A stretch of DNA of 64,000 bases from Favolaschia claudopus (Eukaryota; Basidiomycota; Agaricomycetes; Agaricales; Mycenaceae). The notes under the pieces are model-generated. The model did no database searches and was not told the DNA's origin. It saw nothing but the letters and a program-made list of their open reading frames with translations. Numbering within the stretch: the stretch's first letter is position 1; the number at the start of each line of letters is the position of its first letter. A program made the position numbers and the translations under genes. Where the stretch lies: NCBI GenBank assembly GCA_037176885.1, contig JAWWNJ010000021.1, forward strand, positions 372,001 through 436,000, in the 5' to 3' direction. Below, piece by piece: positions 1-9,989 of the stretch.

Positions 1-257
1 TGATGGCAAATCGGTCGCCAGACCGATTAAAGCCGATGGCCACGGCCAGTAAAACCCTCGGCAATCTGAGGCTATTTCCGGCGAAATAAAGCCCTCGAAA
101 TGACCGATTTTTCAAGATTGGCAACCCCGCCATTCCAAGGGTGATGGCAAATCGGTCGCCAGACCGATTAAAGCCGATGGCCACGGCCAGTAAAACCCTC
201 GGCAATCTGAGGCTATTTCCGGCGAAATAAAGCCCTCGAAATGACCGATTTTTCAAG
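1..257. repeat. Tandem duplication, 116-bp unit at 141-bp period
   Basis: Positions 1-116 and 142-257 are identical by eye, separated by a 25-bp spacer. Both units end in the motif CGAAATGACCGATTTTTC. A diverged relative of the unit is found at about 40445-40580 (it also starts TGATGGCAAA and ends CGAAATGACCGATTTTTC), so this is a dispersed repeat family that happens to be tandem here. No coding capacity was recognised. Confidence 0.85.
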
Positions 258-1195
258 TTGACCCAGCTTCTTGATGAGCTCAAGAACAGGCTTCGCTATT
301 CGTCTTCATCCGTCGCGAATGCATGCAAAGTTAAAGAGCACAAGCTTCCACCGTATGCCGCTGATCCGCAGTCAATTCACTGGAATCATTGTTACTGATT
401 GCTACAACGCGCGCAGAGGGAAGAGCGCATCGGCAACATGGTCATGAATATCATTGGGCGAAACCACAGTGCGACTGGGCTGCGTGGAATGTCGCAGCCT
501 GCTGCTGCGCCGAACTTGAAAAGGGATGTCATCAATATTTTCCGGTGATGTCAACACGTCTTTGAGATTATTTTGCGCGGGGAGTCTCGGGCGGAAATAC
601 GTCTCTCCACATAAGATTTTGCAAGAGCAGATGTAAATCGTCTTCTTCCTTTCGTGAGCATCATTTATTGGAAACGGAACGCTACCTACCAGAAAAGCCA
701 CATTTTGCACCCAAATCGGGGGGCAAGAATTTATGAACTCCAGGGCGGTTTGCATTTGGGGACGTCGGGCTTTCGATGGGACAAATTGCTCGTCGATAAT
801 GTTACAGGCCGGGGGTTCAAGTTAAAGAGCAATGTTTACAAAAAGGGAAGGAGCCAGCCAGGAAGTAAAAATTGGCATCGCTCAATTTGCTATTGAGTAA
901 TATAGAGCCCCGGGTTGCGATCCTCCCGAGTGTTGACTGTAGGGTATGCATCGCAGTGATCGTTCCGGTATTTACGTACAGTACCATTCCTGTTGCTAAC
1001 ACTGCATCTGACGAAGGAAAATTCATTGGGGGAGCTTGCTCCCCTTTTTATCCGAGCAGACACCAAATAGTGTTATGGCTGCTGTCAATCGCACGGCGCG
1101 GTTGCGGAGTGATAAGAACACAAGTGCTTTCTTCTTACACAATCTCACGTGTCAAAACTGCACCACTGTGCAAATAATTGAAGACCCAAATGCCA
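258..1195. other. No gene recognised
   Basis: Short open frames occur on both strands, the longest 117 codons on the minus strand at 402-755. They show no domain, no recognisable splice pattern and no compositional support. I regard the stretch as non-coding or decayed sequence. Confidence 0.5.
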
Positions 1196-1198
1196 GAT

Positions 1199-1560
1199 CC
1201 CGGTTCGGACAAATTTTGGTGGGGAGGGGTCGGGAAGCCTAGATGCCGTTCGGACAAAATTTGGGGGGACGGAGCCCAGGTACCTAGATCCGGTTCGGAC
1301 AAAAATTCGGCATTCTCTGAAGGTTGAGTCGGCCGAGGACAAGCCGAGAGTTGAGGAAACAGCAAATTTCTTCAGAATCGGCGAGAAAATGCCTAGATTT
1401 GGTTGAAAGAACGCAAAAAACAGCTCGGGGAGAAAAATCGAACATTTTTGATGGTGGGAAGCAAGAAATCACCGCTTTTGGCGATTTACGGCATGATAGG
1501 CTGCATCCGGTTCGGACAAAAACTGCCCAGTCCGCCCCAAATCTGGTTCGGACAAAAAAT
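1199..1560. repeat. Dispersed GGTTCGGACAAAA motif repeats
   Basis: The motif CGGTTCGGACAAAA or a close variant occurs five times, near 1201, 1246, 1291, 1508 and 1543, with irregular 40-215 bp spacing. Each copy is usually followed by a run of G and is often preceded by CTAGATC or similar. The reverse complement (TTTGTCCGAACC-like) recurs near 52000-52105. It looks like an old, degenerate tandem repeat family. Confidence 0.55.
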
Positions 1561-1599
1561 GGGGGTTTTGGCTGATTCGGGATCTAGCCTTCGAAGGGA

Positions 1600-2068
1600 T
1601 AAACCGGGGTCCTTATCTTCTGAAGTAAACTAACTAGATCGAGTAATCCTTGCTTTACTTTTGCTCACAAAGCGGACTGTCTCTGGATCAAGCGGAAATC
1701 CCTCGCATCACTCGGAGTCACAATATATCACGCATTTATTGATTACATCAAAACGCTCTCGAGCACAGCTTATTGCTTTTCGGTGACGGCTCTGATAAAA
1801 GGCCTAAATATGATTTGTATGCCAGTTCCTGGCCTACAGTAGGGCGAGCTTGCGCAGATTACAGACGCGGATATTTTTTCGGCCGAACTGATTTTGCTAC
1901 AAATTGGAATTCAGAGTCTTCAGACTGTCTTCTACTGATCCTGCAATCAGAGAAGTACATACATATTTGGGAACAGGGCGGAAGAAATTGATGTAAAATT
2001 CTTGGTATGCTTACTTATGATTCTGGCAAAGTAGACTGTAGTACATTGGTAGCAAATTGGTAGTGCTA
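1600..2068. other. No gene recognised
   Basis: AT-richer stretch with only short open frames and no recognised repeat. It precedes an AAT-type microsatellite at about 2070-2098. Confidence 0.4.
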
Positions 2069-2069
2069 C

Positions 2070-2098
2070 CCATAATAATAATAATAACAATAATAAAG
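2070..2098. repeat. AAT microsatellite at the end of a LINE remnant
   Basis: About nine imperfect AAT units. It lies just downstream, in minus-strand terms, of the LINE ORF1 remnant. Simple trinucleotide tails are common at LINE 3' ends, so it may mark an element end; that is inference. Confidence 0.4.
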
Positions 2099-2141
2099 TT
2101 CCATTTTTATAGTAACTGCACGCCGTTTACGGCGTATGATG

Positions 2142-3048
2142 CTACTCTAAACATGAGATTTCTACTATTGATTGTATATAGGTGGGAGTGGTTTTCGTGG
2201 GTTTAGTGAGAGTAATCCCGGGGGTGAGGGCGAGCAGGAAAATTGAATATACATGAGGGTGGGAAGGCAAGAGGAGGGAGCAGGGATTGGCATTGGGAGA
2301 GTTATTCCGCACGGAATAACGGCCCCGATGCATGGTGCTCGGCTGCGATGCGACGAAGAATCGACTGACGGACGGGACATGCAGGATCAGTGGATCGGTG
2401 CTGCCCGCCGCATCCCCAGAGGGCGCATTTGAGCACGATATGGGAGCATCCAGCGGAGTTGGTACGGCAGGGAGTCTTATGGGGGCAGTGGCAGTTGGAA
2501 GTGGGGTGGTCGGAGGCGCAGGTGCCGCAAACAGCAGAGCGTTTACACTGCGCAGCAATGTGTCCAAACCGGTAGCAGTTGAAGCATTGGAGGGGCTGCG
2601 GGCAGTATTTCTCGGTGCGATGAAGGTGACTATGGAGGGCGAGCTTATTCGTAATGAAATAGTTCGCCACATCCAAGTCGTTGAAGTGAAGAACAAGTGA
2701 TGAGAATTTCTTGGTCGTACGAACCTGCTCGCTGGAACGGCGTCCGATCCAGTGAACTCGGACCAGATTCTGATGGTCAATTTCATTCGCAAGTGCTAGC
2801 TCCAAAATGTCGTTCTCCCATGAGTCATTGTCTGCATCCACCGTGCCATTACCAACTTCAAAGTCAGTGGGCACACGATGCATGACAACAGCAAAGAATG
2901 GAGAGCGAGCCTGGAGCAGACTAGAGAATGCCGGCAGCCAGCCGTCGAGATTGTCCCGAAGGACCTCTACCTCGTCGACTCCCGTGAGGGTGAGACGGAT
3001 GTCAATTGTGCTCTTCCTTTCAAGAAAAAACCCGGCTAAGGCTGCCAA
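2142..3048 (-). pseudogene. LINE ORF1 (gag-like, CCHC zinc knuckle) remnant
   Basis: The long minus-strand frame at 2302-3048 has an N-terminal region rich in hydrophobic/acidic segments and then cysteine knuckles. The first is CFNCYRFGHIAAQC, a canonical C-x2-C-x4-H-x4-C; it is followed by further C/H clusters (CGTCASDHPTSNC and CALWGCGGQHRSTDPAC). This multi-knuckle layout is typical of ORF1 of Tad/I-type LINEs. The frame breaks near 2302 and C-terminal-like sequence continues in another frame to about 2142. No RT lies next to it: the element is truncated. A related fragment is at about 30205-30420. Nucleic-acid binding during retrotransposition is the family role. Product identity is fairly sure; functionality is excluded by truncation. 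Confidence 0.75.
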
Positions 3049-3049
3049 A

Positions 3050-3225
3050 GGAGGTGGATTTAGCCCTCCAGACCACGGTAAATTAGCCCTATTTTACCCG
3101 CCATTTTTGAGCCTCCGAAAAGTTGGGTAAATTAGCAGGTAATTTACCTGGTAAATTTGCAGATGTAAATTTCGGAGGCCTATTTCCCGCCACCCTAGCC
3201 GGATCCTACAGTTGCGGCGAAATTA
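3050..3225. repeat. Small imperfect inverted repeat
   Basis: GCCTCCGAAAA near 3112 pairs with TTTCGGAGGC near 3170, and GGTAAATT motifs recur four times in between (3079, 3124, 3138, 3150). It lies between two LINE remnants and may be a decayed miniature element. No target duplication found. Confidence 0.3.
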
Positions 3226-3231
3226 AATGCA

Positions 3232-3758
3232 TTACCATATATGGAAATCTCGCTCAGTCTTGGGCGGTGTCGCTTCCAAGACGCGAAAGCAAGAGCCCCA
3301 AGTATTGCTAAGTGCAAGGGAGCCGAATCTTGTTTTGTCCGTCAAGATGCGGTCACGATCCAAAGACGAATTGATTGCGGATAACCATTTGTTGTGAACC
3401 TCGGCATGGGAGTGTATTTTGCCCGGGTTTTGAATGACACGGTCCACTCGTAGGCTCCAAATGAGATGCCACGATACAGAGATTAGGATGGCATATAGTC
3501 GAGACTTGTGAGGCGAAAGAACATTCCGTCCGGATCTGAAATTGACTAGATTGCATCCAAGTACTAGTCCCCAATTTAATTTCGGCCAGCTATTTCGCGA
3601 ATATTTCATTGACCATAAGTTTTCGGCAAGGTTCCAGATTATTTGTTGCTCTGGCAACGCACATTCTAAAGCAATATGTTCTAGAGACTCCGTCACTCCG
3701 CAATTTTGGCAAGAGCCCATCGGATGTGAGCTATTCAAGTTGAACCACCGAAGGGCGG
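3232..3758 (-). pseudogene. LINE ORF2 C-terminus (zf-RVT-like) remnant
   Basis: The minus-strand frame contains a C-x2-C...H-x4-C block (CQNCGVTESLEHIALEC). This is the zinc-finger-like region found downstream of the reverse transcriptase in many fungal and plant LINEs. It is followed by a Trp/Leu-rich stretch and stops at about 3232. Everything upstream of the finger, including RT and endonuclease, is missing. The coding frame runs directly into Gypsy integrase sequence near 3758 without any LTR. This is either a 5'-truncated LINE insertion into the Gypsy element or a recombination joint. LINE-type sequence is likely; exact family unknown. Confidence 0.65.
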
Positions 3759-4897
3759 GTGGTGCGGATGTCTGAGGCATTAACCCACACCCGGTCGCCG
3801 ACCTTGATGTCTGGAGCTGGTGTCCGCCGGCGGTCATAGTACTGCTTGTACTCTGCCTTGGCCTTGACGAGTGCCGCCTTTGCCTCGGAAACCCCTGACG
3901 CAATTCGATCGTGGAACTCGTTTACAGCCTCCAACCTAGAACGTGCAGCGTGGGGCTCAAAGCCCATACGTGGAAGCCGACCAGTGTCCGTCATGAACGG
4001 TACCTGCTGCGTGGAGGAGTGCATGTGGTTGTTGTACGCAAACTCCGCTGCAGGTAGTAGCTCATCCCAGTCGTCCTGCTTGTAATTGGTGAAGAGCTGG
4101 ACGTACTGCTCGAGTTCCTGGTTAACGCGCTCTGTTTGGCCATCGGTCTGCGGATGGTAGGCCGTAGAGGTGGCTGGGGTGACCCCAACGAGGCGCCAAA
4201 GCTCGCGCGTGAACTCTGCGATGAACTGGGTGCCACGATCCGAAATGTACTTCTCCAGCAGGCCATGGTGGCGCCAGGCGTTCCGGTAGTACAGCCGAGC
4301 AGCGCCAACTGCGTCAATGGTGGTGTGACACTCCATGAAGTGCGCTCTCTTCCCAAGGGCACAGACAACGACCATGACTGCATCGTATCCATGGGCCTCG
4401 GGAAGCTCGACAATGAAGTCGACTGAGACGGTGTGCCAGCGCTCCTCGGGGATCTCTGTGGGGTGGCGCTCACCAATCGGCAGTCTACGAAGCGCCTTGG
4501 TGCGGCAGCACAAGTCACAAGTCGCAACATACCGGCCGACATGGCGCGACAGTTGGGGCCACCAGTAGTTCCGAGACACGAGCTCCAGAGTCTTGAAACG
4601 ACCGGCATGGCCTGCAAGGTGCGTGTCATGGTGCTGCTCTAGGATGCGCCGGCGGAGGTCCTTGTCCCGGGGAACGACAATCTTCCCCTGGAAGTAAAGG
4701 AGTCCGCCTTCAATACGCCATTCCGAAGACCGGGCAGACCGGACGCTTCGAGCCTTGAGGAGTTCCTTGGCAGTCAGGGCAATGGGCTCCTCAAGGTCAG
4801 GTTCCCCGGCCAGCGCATCACGAATGTCGCGCAGGAGGGGAGCCTCAGGGCCAGCGATAACCAGGGCTTCAGCGGCCCGAACGTGGAACAGCTCGGG
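3759..4897 (-). pseudogene. Gypsy integrase
   Basis: This minus-strand frame follows the RT-RNase H frame after an in-frame TGA. It has the HHCC zinc-binding module (HLAGHAG then CDLCC after NYWWP). The catalytic core carries the DDE residues in [19 protein letters not shown] and [15 protein letters not shown]. The C-terminal part begins ([13 protein letters not shown]) and is cut after TTRPS, so any GPY/F or chromodomain tail is lost. Integrase would join cDNA ends to host DNA. Everything visible in the core is conserved; the truncation and upstream stop make it non-functional as it stands. Confidence 0.9.
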
Positions 4898-6383
4898 TCA
4901 AAGCAGGGTGACATCCTGATTATCGTCCTGCACTCCATGGTCCGGTCTCCGAGAAAGCGCATCGGGGCGACCCATGAGGCGACCCGGTTGGTGGTGCAGC
5001 GAGAAGTCGAAACGGGAGAGGTAGAGAGACCACCGAGCTTGGCGGCGATTGAGCTTCTGGGCCTTCCGGAAATATTCCAGGTTTTTGTGGTCCGTCCAGA
5101 TCTCAACCGGGTGCTGCGCGCCCTCAAGGAAGTGGCGCCACTCCTCAAGGGCTCGCACAATCGCAAGCATCTCCTTGTCGTGAATCTCGTAGTTCCGCTG
5201 CACCTCGTTCAAGCTCTTGGAGTAGAACGCAACCGGATGCCACTTGCCATCGTCACCCTGCTGGGAGAGGACGGCACCGGTGGCATAGTCAGAGCTGTCA
5301 GCCTCAAGCCGGTACGGGCGTTCGGGGTTCGGGAGAACCAGGACGGGGTCCCGAGTCACCCGCCGCTTGAGCTCGTCAAAGGCAGCTTGCTCTTCAGGCC
5401 CCCAGGTCCAGGCAATGCCCTTCTTGGTGAGTCTGAAGAGGGGTTGAGCAACGTCTGAGAAGCCCGCAATGAACCGGCGGTAGAAGTTTGTGAAGCCAAG
5501 GAACTGCTGCACATCCTTCTTATTCTCAGGCGCTGGCCAAGCTGCCACTCCTGCAACCTTTACAGGGTCCATCTCGACGTGGTTGTGGGAGATAATCACG
5601 CCGAGGTACTCAATGGAGGTCCGCTCAAACTCACACTTCTCGGCTCGAAGGTATAGCTTGTTTGCGCGAAGCCTCCGCAGGACCTCTCGAACGATCTCTC
5701 GGTGCCGACGGATGTCTGAGTGGGCAATAAGAATATCGTCGAGGTAGACCATGACGTCGCCAGAGAGGATAAGATCCTGGAAGATGTCGTTCATCATGGT
5801 CTGGAAGGTTGCAGGGGAGTTGGTCAGACCGAAGTACATGACCAGCGGCTCAAACAGTCCCCGGTTGGTCCGGAACGCTGCCTTCCACTCGTCGCCTTCA
5901 CGGATTCGAACGTTGTTAAAGCCCCATCGGACATCGAGCTTCGTGAAGTACCGGGCTCCCCTGAGTCGGTTGATGAGGTCATTGATCAAGGGGAGCGGGT
6001 AGCGATTCTTCACGGTCATAGTGTTTAGAGCTCGATAGTCCTGTACGAACCGAAGTCCGCCGTCCTTCTTCTTGACGAAGAAGACGGGTGAGGCCATAGG
6101 TGATTTTGACGGTCGAATCCAGCCAGTGCCAAGTCCCTCCTCGATGAAGGCATCAAGTTCCTTCTGTTCGAGAGGCGAGATTGGGTAGACCTTGCAGTTC
6201 GTGGGCTTAGAGTCCGGCACGAGCTCAATGGCATGGTCCCAGGACCGGCGTTCAGGCAGTGAGTCGAAGGACTCCTTGTTGAAAACATCGTCAAACTCTC
6301 GGGCCCATTCGGGAACGTCCGAGCGCGCCGGGGCTGAGTTTTTGGCGTAAGCCTCAGCCAGGCGCTGGGAGACGGTGCTTCCA
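4898..6383 (-). pseudogene. Gypsy reverse transcriptase and RNase H
   Basis: The minus-strand frame is open from about 6383 to a TGA at 4898-4900. RT fingers and palm are complete: the KKKDGGLRFVQDYRALN region, LDVRWGFNNVRI with the first catalytic Asp, and the YLDD active site (MVYLDDILIAHS). Then come the GFTNFYRRFI connection and RNase H (EADSSDYATGAVLSQ, KEMLAIV, TDHKNLEYF). The frame upstream of the first convenient Met reads cleanly back to SQRLAEAYAKN, so translation was originally continuous with protease. The stop falls where an Arg would fit, consistent with CGA to TGA. It would copy the element RNA into DNA. Ty3/Gypsy assignment is secure. Confidence 0.92.
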
Positions 6384-7215
6384 GCACGGATATATCCTCA
6401 GAAGGCAGGAACTGGGTGTAGAACACCCGGTCTCCCGGCTCAAGGGGGTCATCCACATCATCCGCATCATCCTCGTAGTCCGGGAACAGCTCGGGCAGGT
6501 CATCGTATTCATCTTCGCCTAAGTCTATGGCACAGATGGACGGAAGGGGACCAAGTCGGAGCTGCCGGAGGATCTCAGCCGCCAGGCGGGACTCTCGGCG
6601 GGCAGCACGAGCCTCCAGGCGAACCTCGGTGCGGCACGTAGAGCACTCGCTGGGGCATCTGCTCATCTTGACCTCTCGGGTGTCCCAGTCGATCTCCGGA
6701 TCATGCTTCCGGAGCCAGGAGTAGCCGAGGATGAGCTTCTGCTTCCCAAGACGGGTAACAGCGAGCTGCATGCGCTCAGAGTGACCACGATACTGCAGCA
6801 CGACGTCCGCCACCTCGCGGATCGCACCAGCCTCATTTGGGGAGCCATCCACATTGAAAACCGGAATGGGCTGTGCAAGACGGCGGAGGGGGAGGCCAGA
6901 CTTAGCTGCGAACTCAGAGTCAATGAAGTCTGAGGTGGCACCACAGTCGACAAGACCTTCAAGGGAAAGCTTAGTGGCGTCCTGGACTGCCTGAATCTCA
7001 AGGGGGAGATGCAGGGAGTTGGCACCGGGTGCAGCAGCAACGGTATAGCGCTGAGGAAGTCTACGCTCCCAAGGCTTGGGCCGGACACGTGGGGAACGGA
7101 AGGGGGCAGGGGGTACGTCTTTCGTTTCGGCAGGTTCAACAGATGTGACATTGGCAGACTCATCATACAAACATGCAAAACGATTAGGAGACGCGATCGA
7201 GGGCGTACCGCTCAC
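6384..7215 (-). pseudogene. Gypsy protease with acidic linker
   Basis: The minus-strand frame carries the retropepsin active site in GLVDCGATSDFIDS (D-C-G-A-T-S instead of the more usual D-S/T-G, a variant seen in fungal Gypsy proteases). The flap-like region and ILGYSWL follow. An acidic linker (EDEYDDLPELFPDYEDDADDVDD) leads to RT. The frame shifts near 6385: the protease frame runs out of phase while the RT-side reading YIRAGSTVSQRL starts in another frame. It would process the polyprotein. Confidence 0.8.
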
Positions 7216-7403
7216 TCGTCGCGTGGGAGAAAACCCTGCTCTTCCTCGGCGGCCACTGACTCTGGCTCAGCCAGCGAGTCGGTGGCAATCCGAGCCACCA
7301 GTTCGGAGAGGAGCTTGGACCCAAGCTGGCGAATGACCTCGTCAAGGACATCAGCGGCTCGGACGTCAGCGGGCTCCAGGGTAGGATCCGGAGACGAGTA
7401 CAA
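7212..7403 (-). pseudogene. Gag C-terminal remnant of the Gypsy element
   Basis: A 63-codon minus-strand frame rich in Asp/Glu/Leu (LDEVIRQLGSKLLSELVARI) ends just before the protease frame. Its position fits a gag tail but it has no capsid or zinc-knuckle signature, so the call rests on context only. Confidence 0.35.
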
Positions 7404-7454
7404 TGGCGAGAACGCGTGAAATTTGCTACTTGTCCACCCAAAAAAAAATCATTT

Positions 7455-7505
7455 GTTTGTTCCTAAGGCCTTAATGAAGGCCTTAATTAGACCTTAATAT
7501 GATGC
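7455..7505. repeat. Iterated AAGGCCTTAAT palindromes
   Basis: Two AAGGCCTTAAT units and one GACCTTAAT occur within 40 bp. The same palindromic word is iterated at 59070-59720, so this may be one end of a related element truncated by the GC-rich module that begins at about 7517. Confidence 0.45.
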
Positions 7506-7516
7506 CGACGAGGTTA

Positions 7517-7665
7517 TCCTAAACTTGAAAACAGCACCGGGCCATCAGAATTGATGGATCACATGCTTTTTCATGTGACTTTGACACCAAACCACGGGAC
7601 CACACGAGACGTCGCGAGCGGAGCGAGCGTAGCGGGGTTTGGGGCGGCCAGCCCCAACAAGAAAA
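7517..7665 (+). mobile_element. GC-rich modular repeat, copy 1 (partial)
   Basis: Starts TCCTAAACTTGAAAACAG and continues through CACGGGACCACACGAGACG, a GCGAGCGGAGCGAGCG run and the hairpin GGGGCGGCCAGCCCC, ending abruptly at CCCAACAAG. Fuller copies are at 36475-36690 and, inverted, 24010-24250. It is non-coding despite open frames, because the same DNA is read in different frames at different loci. Confidence 0.6.
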
Positions 7666-7669
7666 CCCT

Positions 7670-8060
7670 CTGGCCTCCCCCCGCAATGACAGTCACGTGG
7701 CATATTACCTTTCTCGGGATGGCTTGGGTTCGAACCTGGGAGGTCAATTACCTACTTTTTTTTGGGTTCACTTCCAATCAAATACTTTGAACAAGTCTCT
7801 TCTGTTATCCATGCTTCTTGGTTGCATTATCGAATGAGCGGACCCCTAAGAATGGCTAGTTCTTCACTCTTTTGCTGCTTTCCTTGCCTAACCCAGCATT
7901 CATTTGCTGGATTCTGTGTCCAGCGATTACAAATTCGAAACTGCCGAAAAATTTTGGATCACAGTGGATTCCGTTGGGGAGAGAGATTCCTAACCCTAAC
8001 CACCATGTCCTATTATTGTCTTGCTGAATTCGAGGAGAAAAGATTAACAGATCAAAAATT
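7670..8060. other. No gene recognised
   Basis: Contains a GGTTCGAACC palindrome near 7727, resembling a Pol III B box, but no cloverleaf could be drawn around it. Short frames only. Confidence 0.35.
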
Positions 8061-8061
8061 T

Positions 8062-8153
8062 AAAAAAAGCTAAACCGGGAATCGAACGCTGAACATTCAG
8101 ATGATGCCATCCGGTCTCCGTAACACTATGTATATCCACTACACTAGAGAGCA
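8062..8153 (-). ncRNA. Degenerate tRNA-like or SINE-like sequence
   Basis: Read on the minus strand it has an A-box-like TAGTGTAGTGGAT, a B-box-like GTTCGATTCCC about 50 bp later, and then a T7 run that would terminate RNA polymerase III. The 5' and 3' halves do not form a proper acceptor stem and the T stem is mismatched, so this is a tRNA-derived relic rather than a functional tRNA. Confidence 0.4.
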
Positions 8154-8159
8154 TTTAGA

Positions 8160-8900
8160 AACCGTCAAAACGAAGCAAACTCATGCCTTACGCCAGCGCC
8201 AAATTTCCTAATAAGGCAAGTCATTGTGGGGGGAGGCGTGCGTCAGCACAACAAAGTCCTTATCACTCTGGGCACAACAACATATTGATAATTCTAAGAC
8301 CACCAAACTGTAGCTAAGAGGTCTATCTACGATTTGATGGAACCGATTCAGCCAATAATTCCTTGTTGAAAAGTTATCAGGTGATCTTTCCAAAAAAGGC
8401 AACCCATTCTAAAAAGCTTCCAAACTCATTTTCGACGTGTTTGGGCCCATCTTGCGAAAAATCCTTCCAACATTTGACGGATTACATAAGCTTACATACA
8501 CAGTACACGTGATATATCCGCGATCATAGACGCGACGCGACGCGCCATGTAAGCTTTGGAATACACTGTTTAGTGTGAGGAAAGTATGACTCGGCCCTCC
8601 CTCTCAGATATGCTAGACCAGCACCAGGACTTAGTCATCTACTGTATCCTCTGTGTACCTTCCCCCCAACAGAGGTCAGACTGCGGATTGAACTAGGATT
8701 CAAACTTAGAGTCAGACATATGCAACACATATGTATTTACTTAATGGGTGGGGCGGCCAGTGACCCGAGAGCCTCCAGTTTTTTACTTAAGCTGTGAACC
8801 TCTCTTTTTTTACTCAAAATCGCAAACGGAGTAAGTTGATTTTTCAAACCTTCAGGATTTGGCGGGTGGCTGTGCAAACGTAATGCTTATATAAGGGTGG
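8160..8900. other. No gene recognised
   Basis: Mixed sequence with a GACGCGACGCGACGCG-like run near 8530 and no credible coding frame. Confidence 0.35.
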
Positions 8901-8919
8901 CGGATTGGGGTGACGTCTA

Positions 8920-9440
8920 TCTTACTTGAAACGTGACTTTTGACAGAAAATCACGGGGGTCAATGTCGAGATGTTGAGATCGTACTAGACGTCGCGAGCG
9001 GAGCGAGCGCAGCGGGGTTTGGGGCGGCCAGCCCCAACAAGCTGTGTGACCGAACGGAGGGAGGTCGGCGAGCGCAGCGAGTCGGCCGTGCCGGAGGCAG
9101 GGAGCTAAAGCTTGTCTATAATAAAAGACACTACGGGACCGCAGGTCCCGTGATAATTCACGTGAAAAAGCAGGTGACTTTTCACACGCGTTCCCCGGCG
9201 CCGCGCCCTGCCGAAGGCGGGGTGCTTAAGCTTGTCTATAATAAAAGACACTACGGGACCGCAGGTCCCGTGATAATTCACGTGAAAAAGCAGGTGACTT
9301 TTCACACGCGGTCCCCGGCGCCGCGCGCCGGCGAGTGCAGCGAGCGGCAGTGCGGCGCCGCGGGCACGGAATCCAGCAAAAAAATCCGCGCGGGGTTTGG
9401 GGCGGAGCCCCGACAAGCTGTGCACCAGCCGTAGGCAGGG
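8920..9440 (+). mobile_element. GC-rich modular repeats, copies in tandem
   Basis: Three modules lie head to tail. The first carries the GCGAGCGGAGCGAGCG run and GGGGCGGCCAGCCCC hairpin and ends AAGCTTGT at about 9117. The second and third both begin CTATAATAAAAGACACTACG and carry the hairpin ACGGGACCGCAGGTCCCGT (9133-9151 and 9253-9271). The last ends in the GGGGCGGAGCCCCGACAAGCTGTG region. The near-identical head sequences at 9112-9190 and 9232-9310 show recent duplication or repeated insertion. Confidence 0.65.
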
Positions 9441-9940
9441 ACGCGGACACGACTGTGTCCACCTGAGGTCCCCTCGCAGTTTCCTCAGGTAGATTCCTCC
9501 GTGCTCAAGGCGACTCCTACCCGAGACCTCTTCCTCTCATTGCGGGGCTCTGTATCCAACCATCAAACATCTGATTCTAGTCCGACTTGTCAGTATTATC
9601 ATGGCTCCACCCCTAATAGTAACTTGAAGGCGTGAGTTGGAACTTGCCTGATATGATGTGAACTGCATCCACTGATTTCCCCATTCACTTCCAGGCAATC
9701 AACTCAAGTCGCTGCTTTTGTTCTTTTAACGCCCTGTCAAATTTGTCCTGGCAGCCGAGCGAGCTCTGTGAACGATGGAATTGCGTGTGCTGTCTCGCAT
9801 ATTGATCCAGTAGGCTCGAGCTCCAAGCTCTTCATCTTGGTTCACTGTACAATATGACTCACCCGATCATAGAATTCCGCAACAGGGTCGCTCAGAGCTG
9901 AAGGTAGTTAGCTAGGTGGAATATTAGCGACTCGCAGGCT
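9441..9940. other. No gene recognised; possible upstream region of the zinc-finger gene
   Basis: No long frames. Upstream exons or the promoter of the C2H2 gene at 9990 could lie here, but no start or splice sites could be chosen with confidence. Confidence 0.3.
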
Positions 9941-9989
9941 TACATTGCTCAGTTCCAACCACACACATGGCGTTGATGAAGTCCTTCTC

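Larger units (their letters stand above)
3759..7441 (-). mobile_element. Truncated Ty3/Gypsy retrotransposon (internal region)
   Basis: On the minus strand the order is gag remnant, protease, RT, RNase H, integrase, the Ty3/Gypsy (Metaviridae) order. I looked for LTRs and found none: the left end is cut at the LINE joint near 3758, inside the integrase C-terminal part, and the right end stops near 7441 with only a short gag tail. The pol frame carries one apparent frameshift (about 6385) and one in-frame TGA (4898-4900), so the copy is dead. The individual domains are listed separately. Confidence 0.9.

Noticed and set aside
3991..4629. 212-codon minus-strand frame over the integrase
   Set aside because: Ser/Thr/Arg-rich shadow of the integrase in another frame; the DDE motifs are all in the 3759-4897 frame.
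4883..5458. 191-codon plus-strand frame
   Set aside because: Antisense to the RNase H/RT region; no domain and composition follows the real gene.
6663..7178. 171-codon minus-strand frame
   Set aside because: Out-of-frame shadow of the Gypsy protease frame.
3759..7441. LTRs of the Gypsy element
   Set aside because: Both flanks were inspected for long direct repeats starting TG and ending CA; none found, consistent with truncation at both ends.
7722..7745. Additional tRNA-like B box (GGTTCGAACC)
   Set aside because: No A box at the right distance and no foldable arms.
8940..9434. 164-codon plus-strand frame with two identical LVYNKRHYGTAGP blocks
   Set aside because: The repeated peptide is a translation of the tandem GC-rich modules; other copies of the module are read in other frames and with stops.
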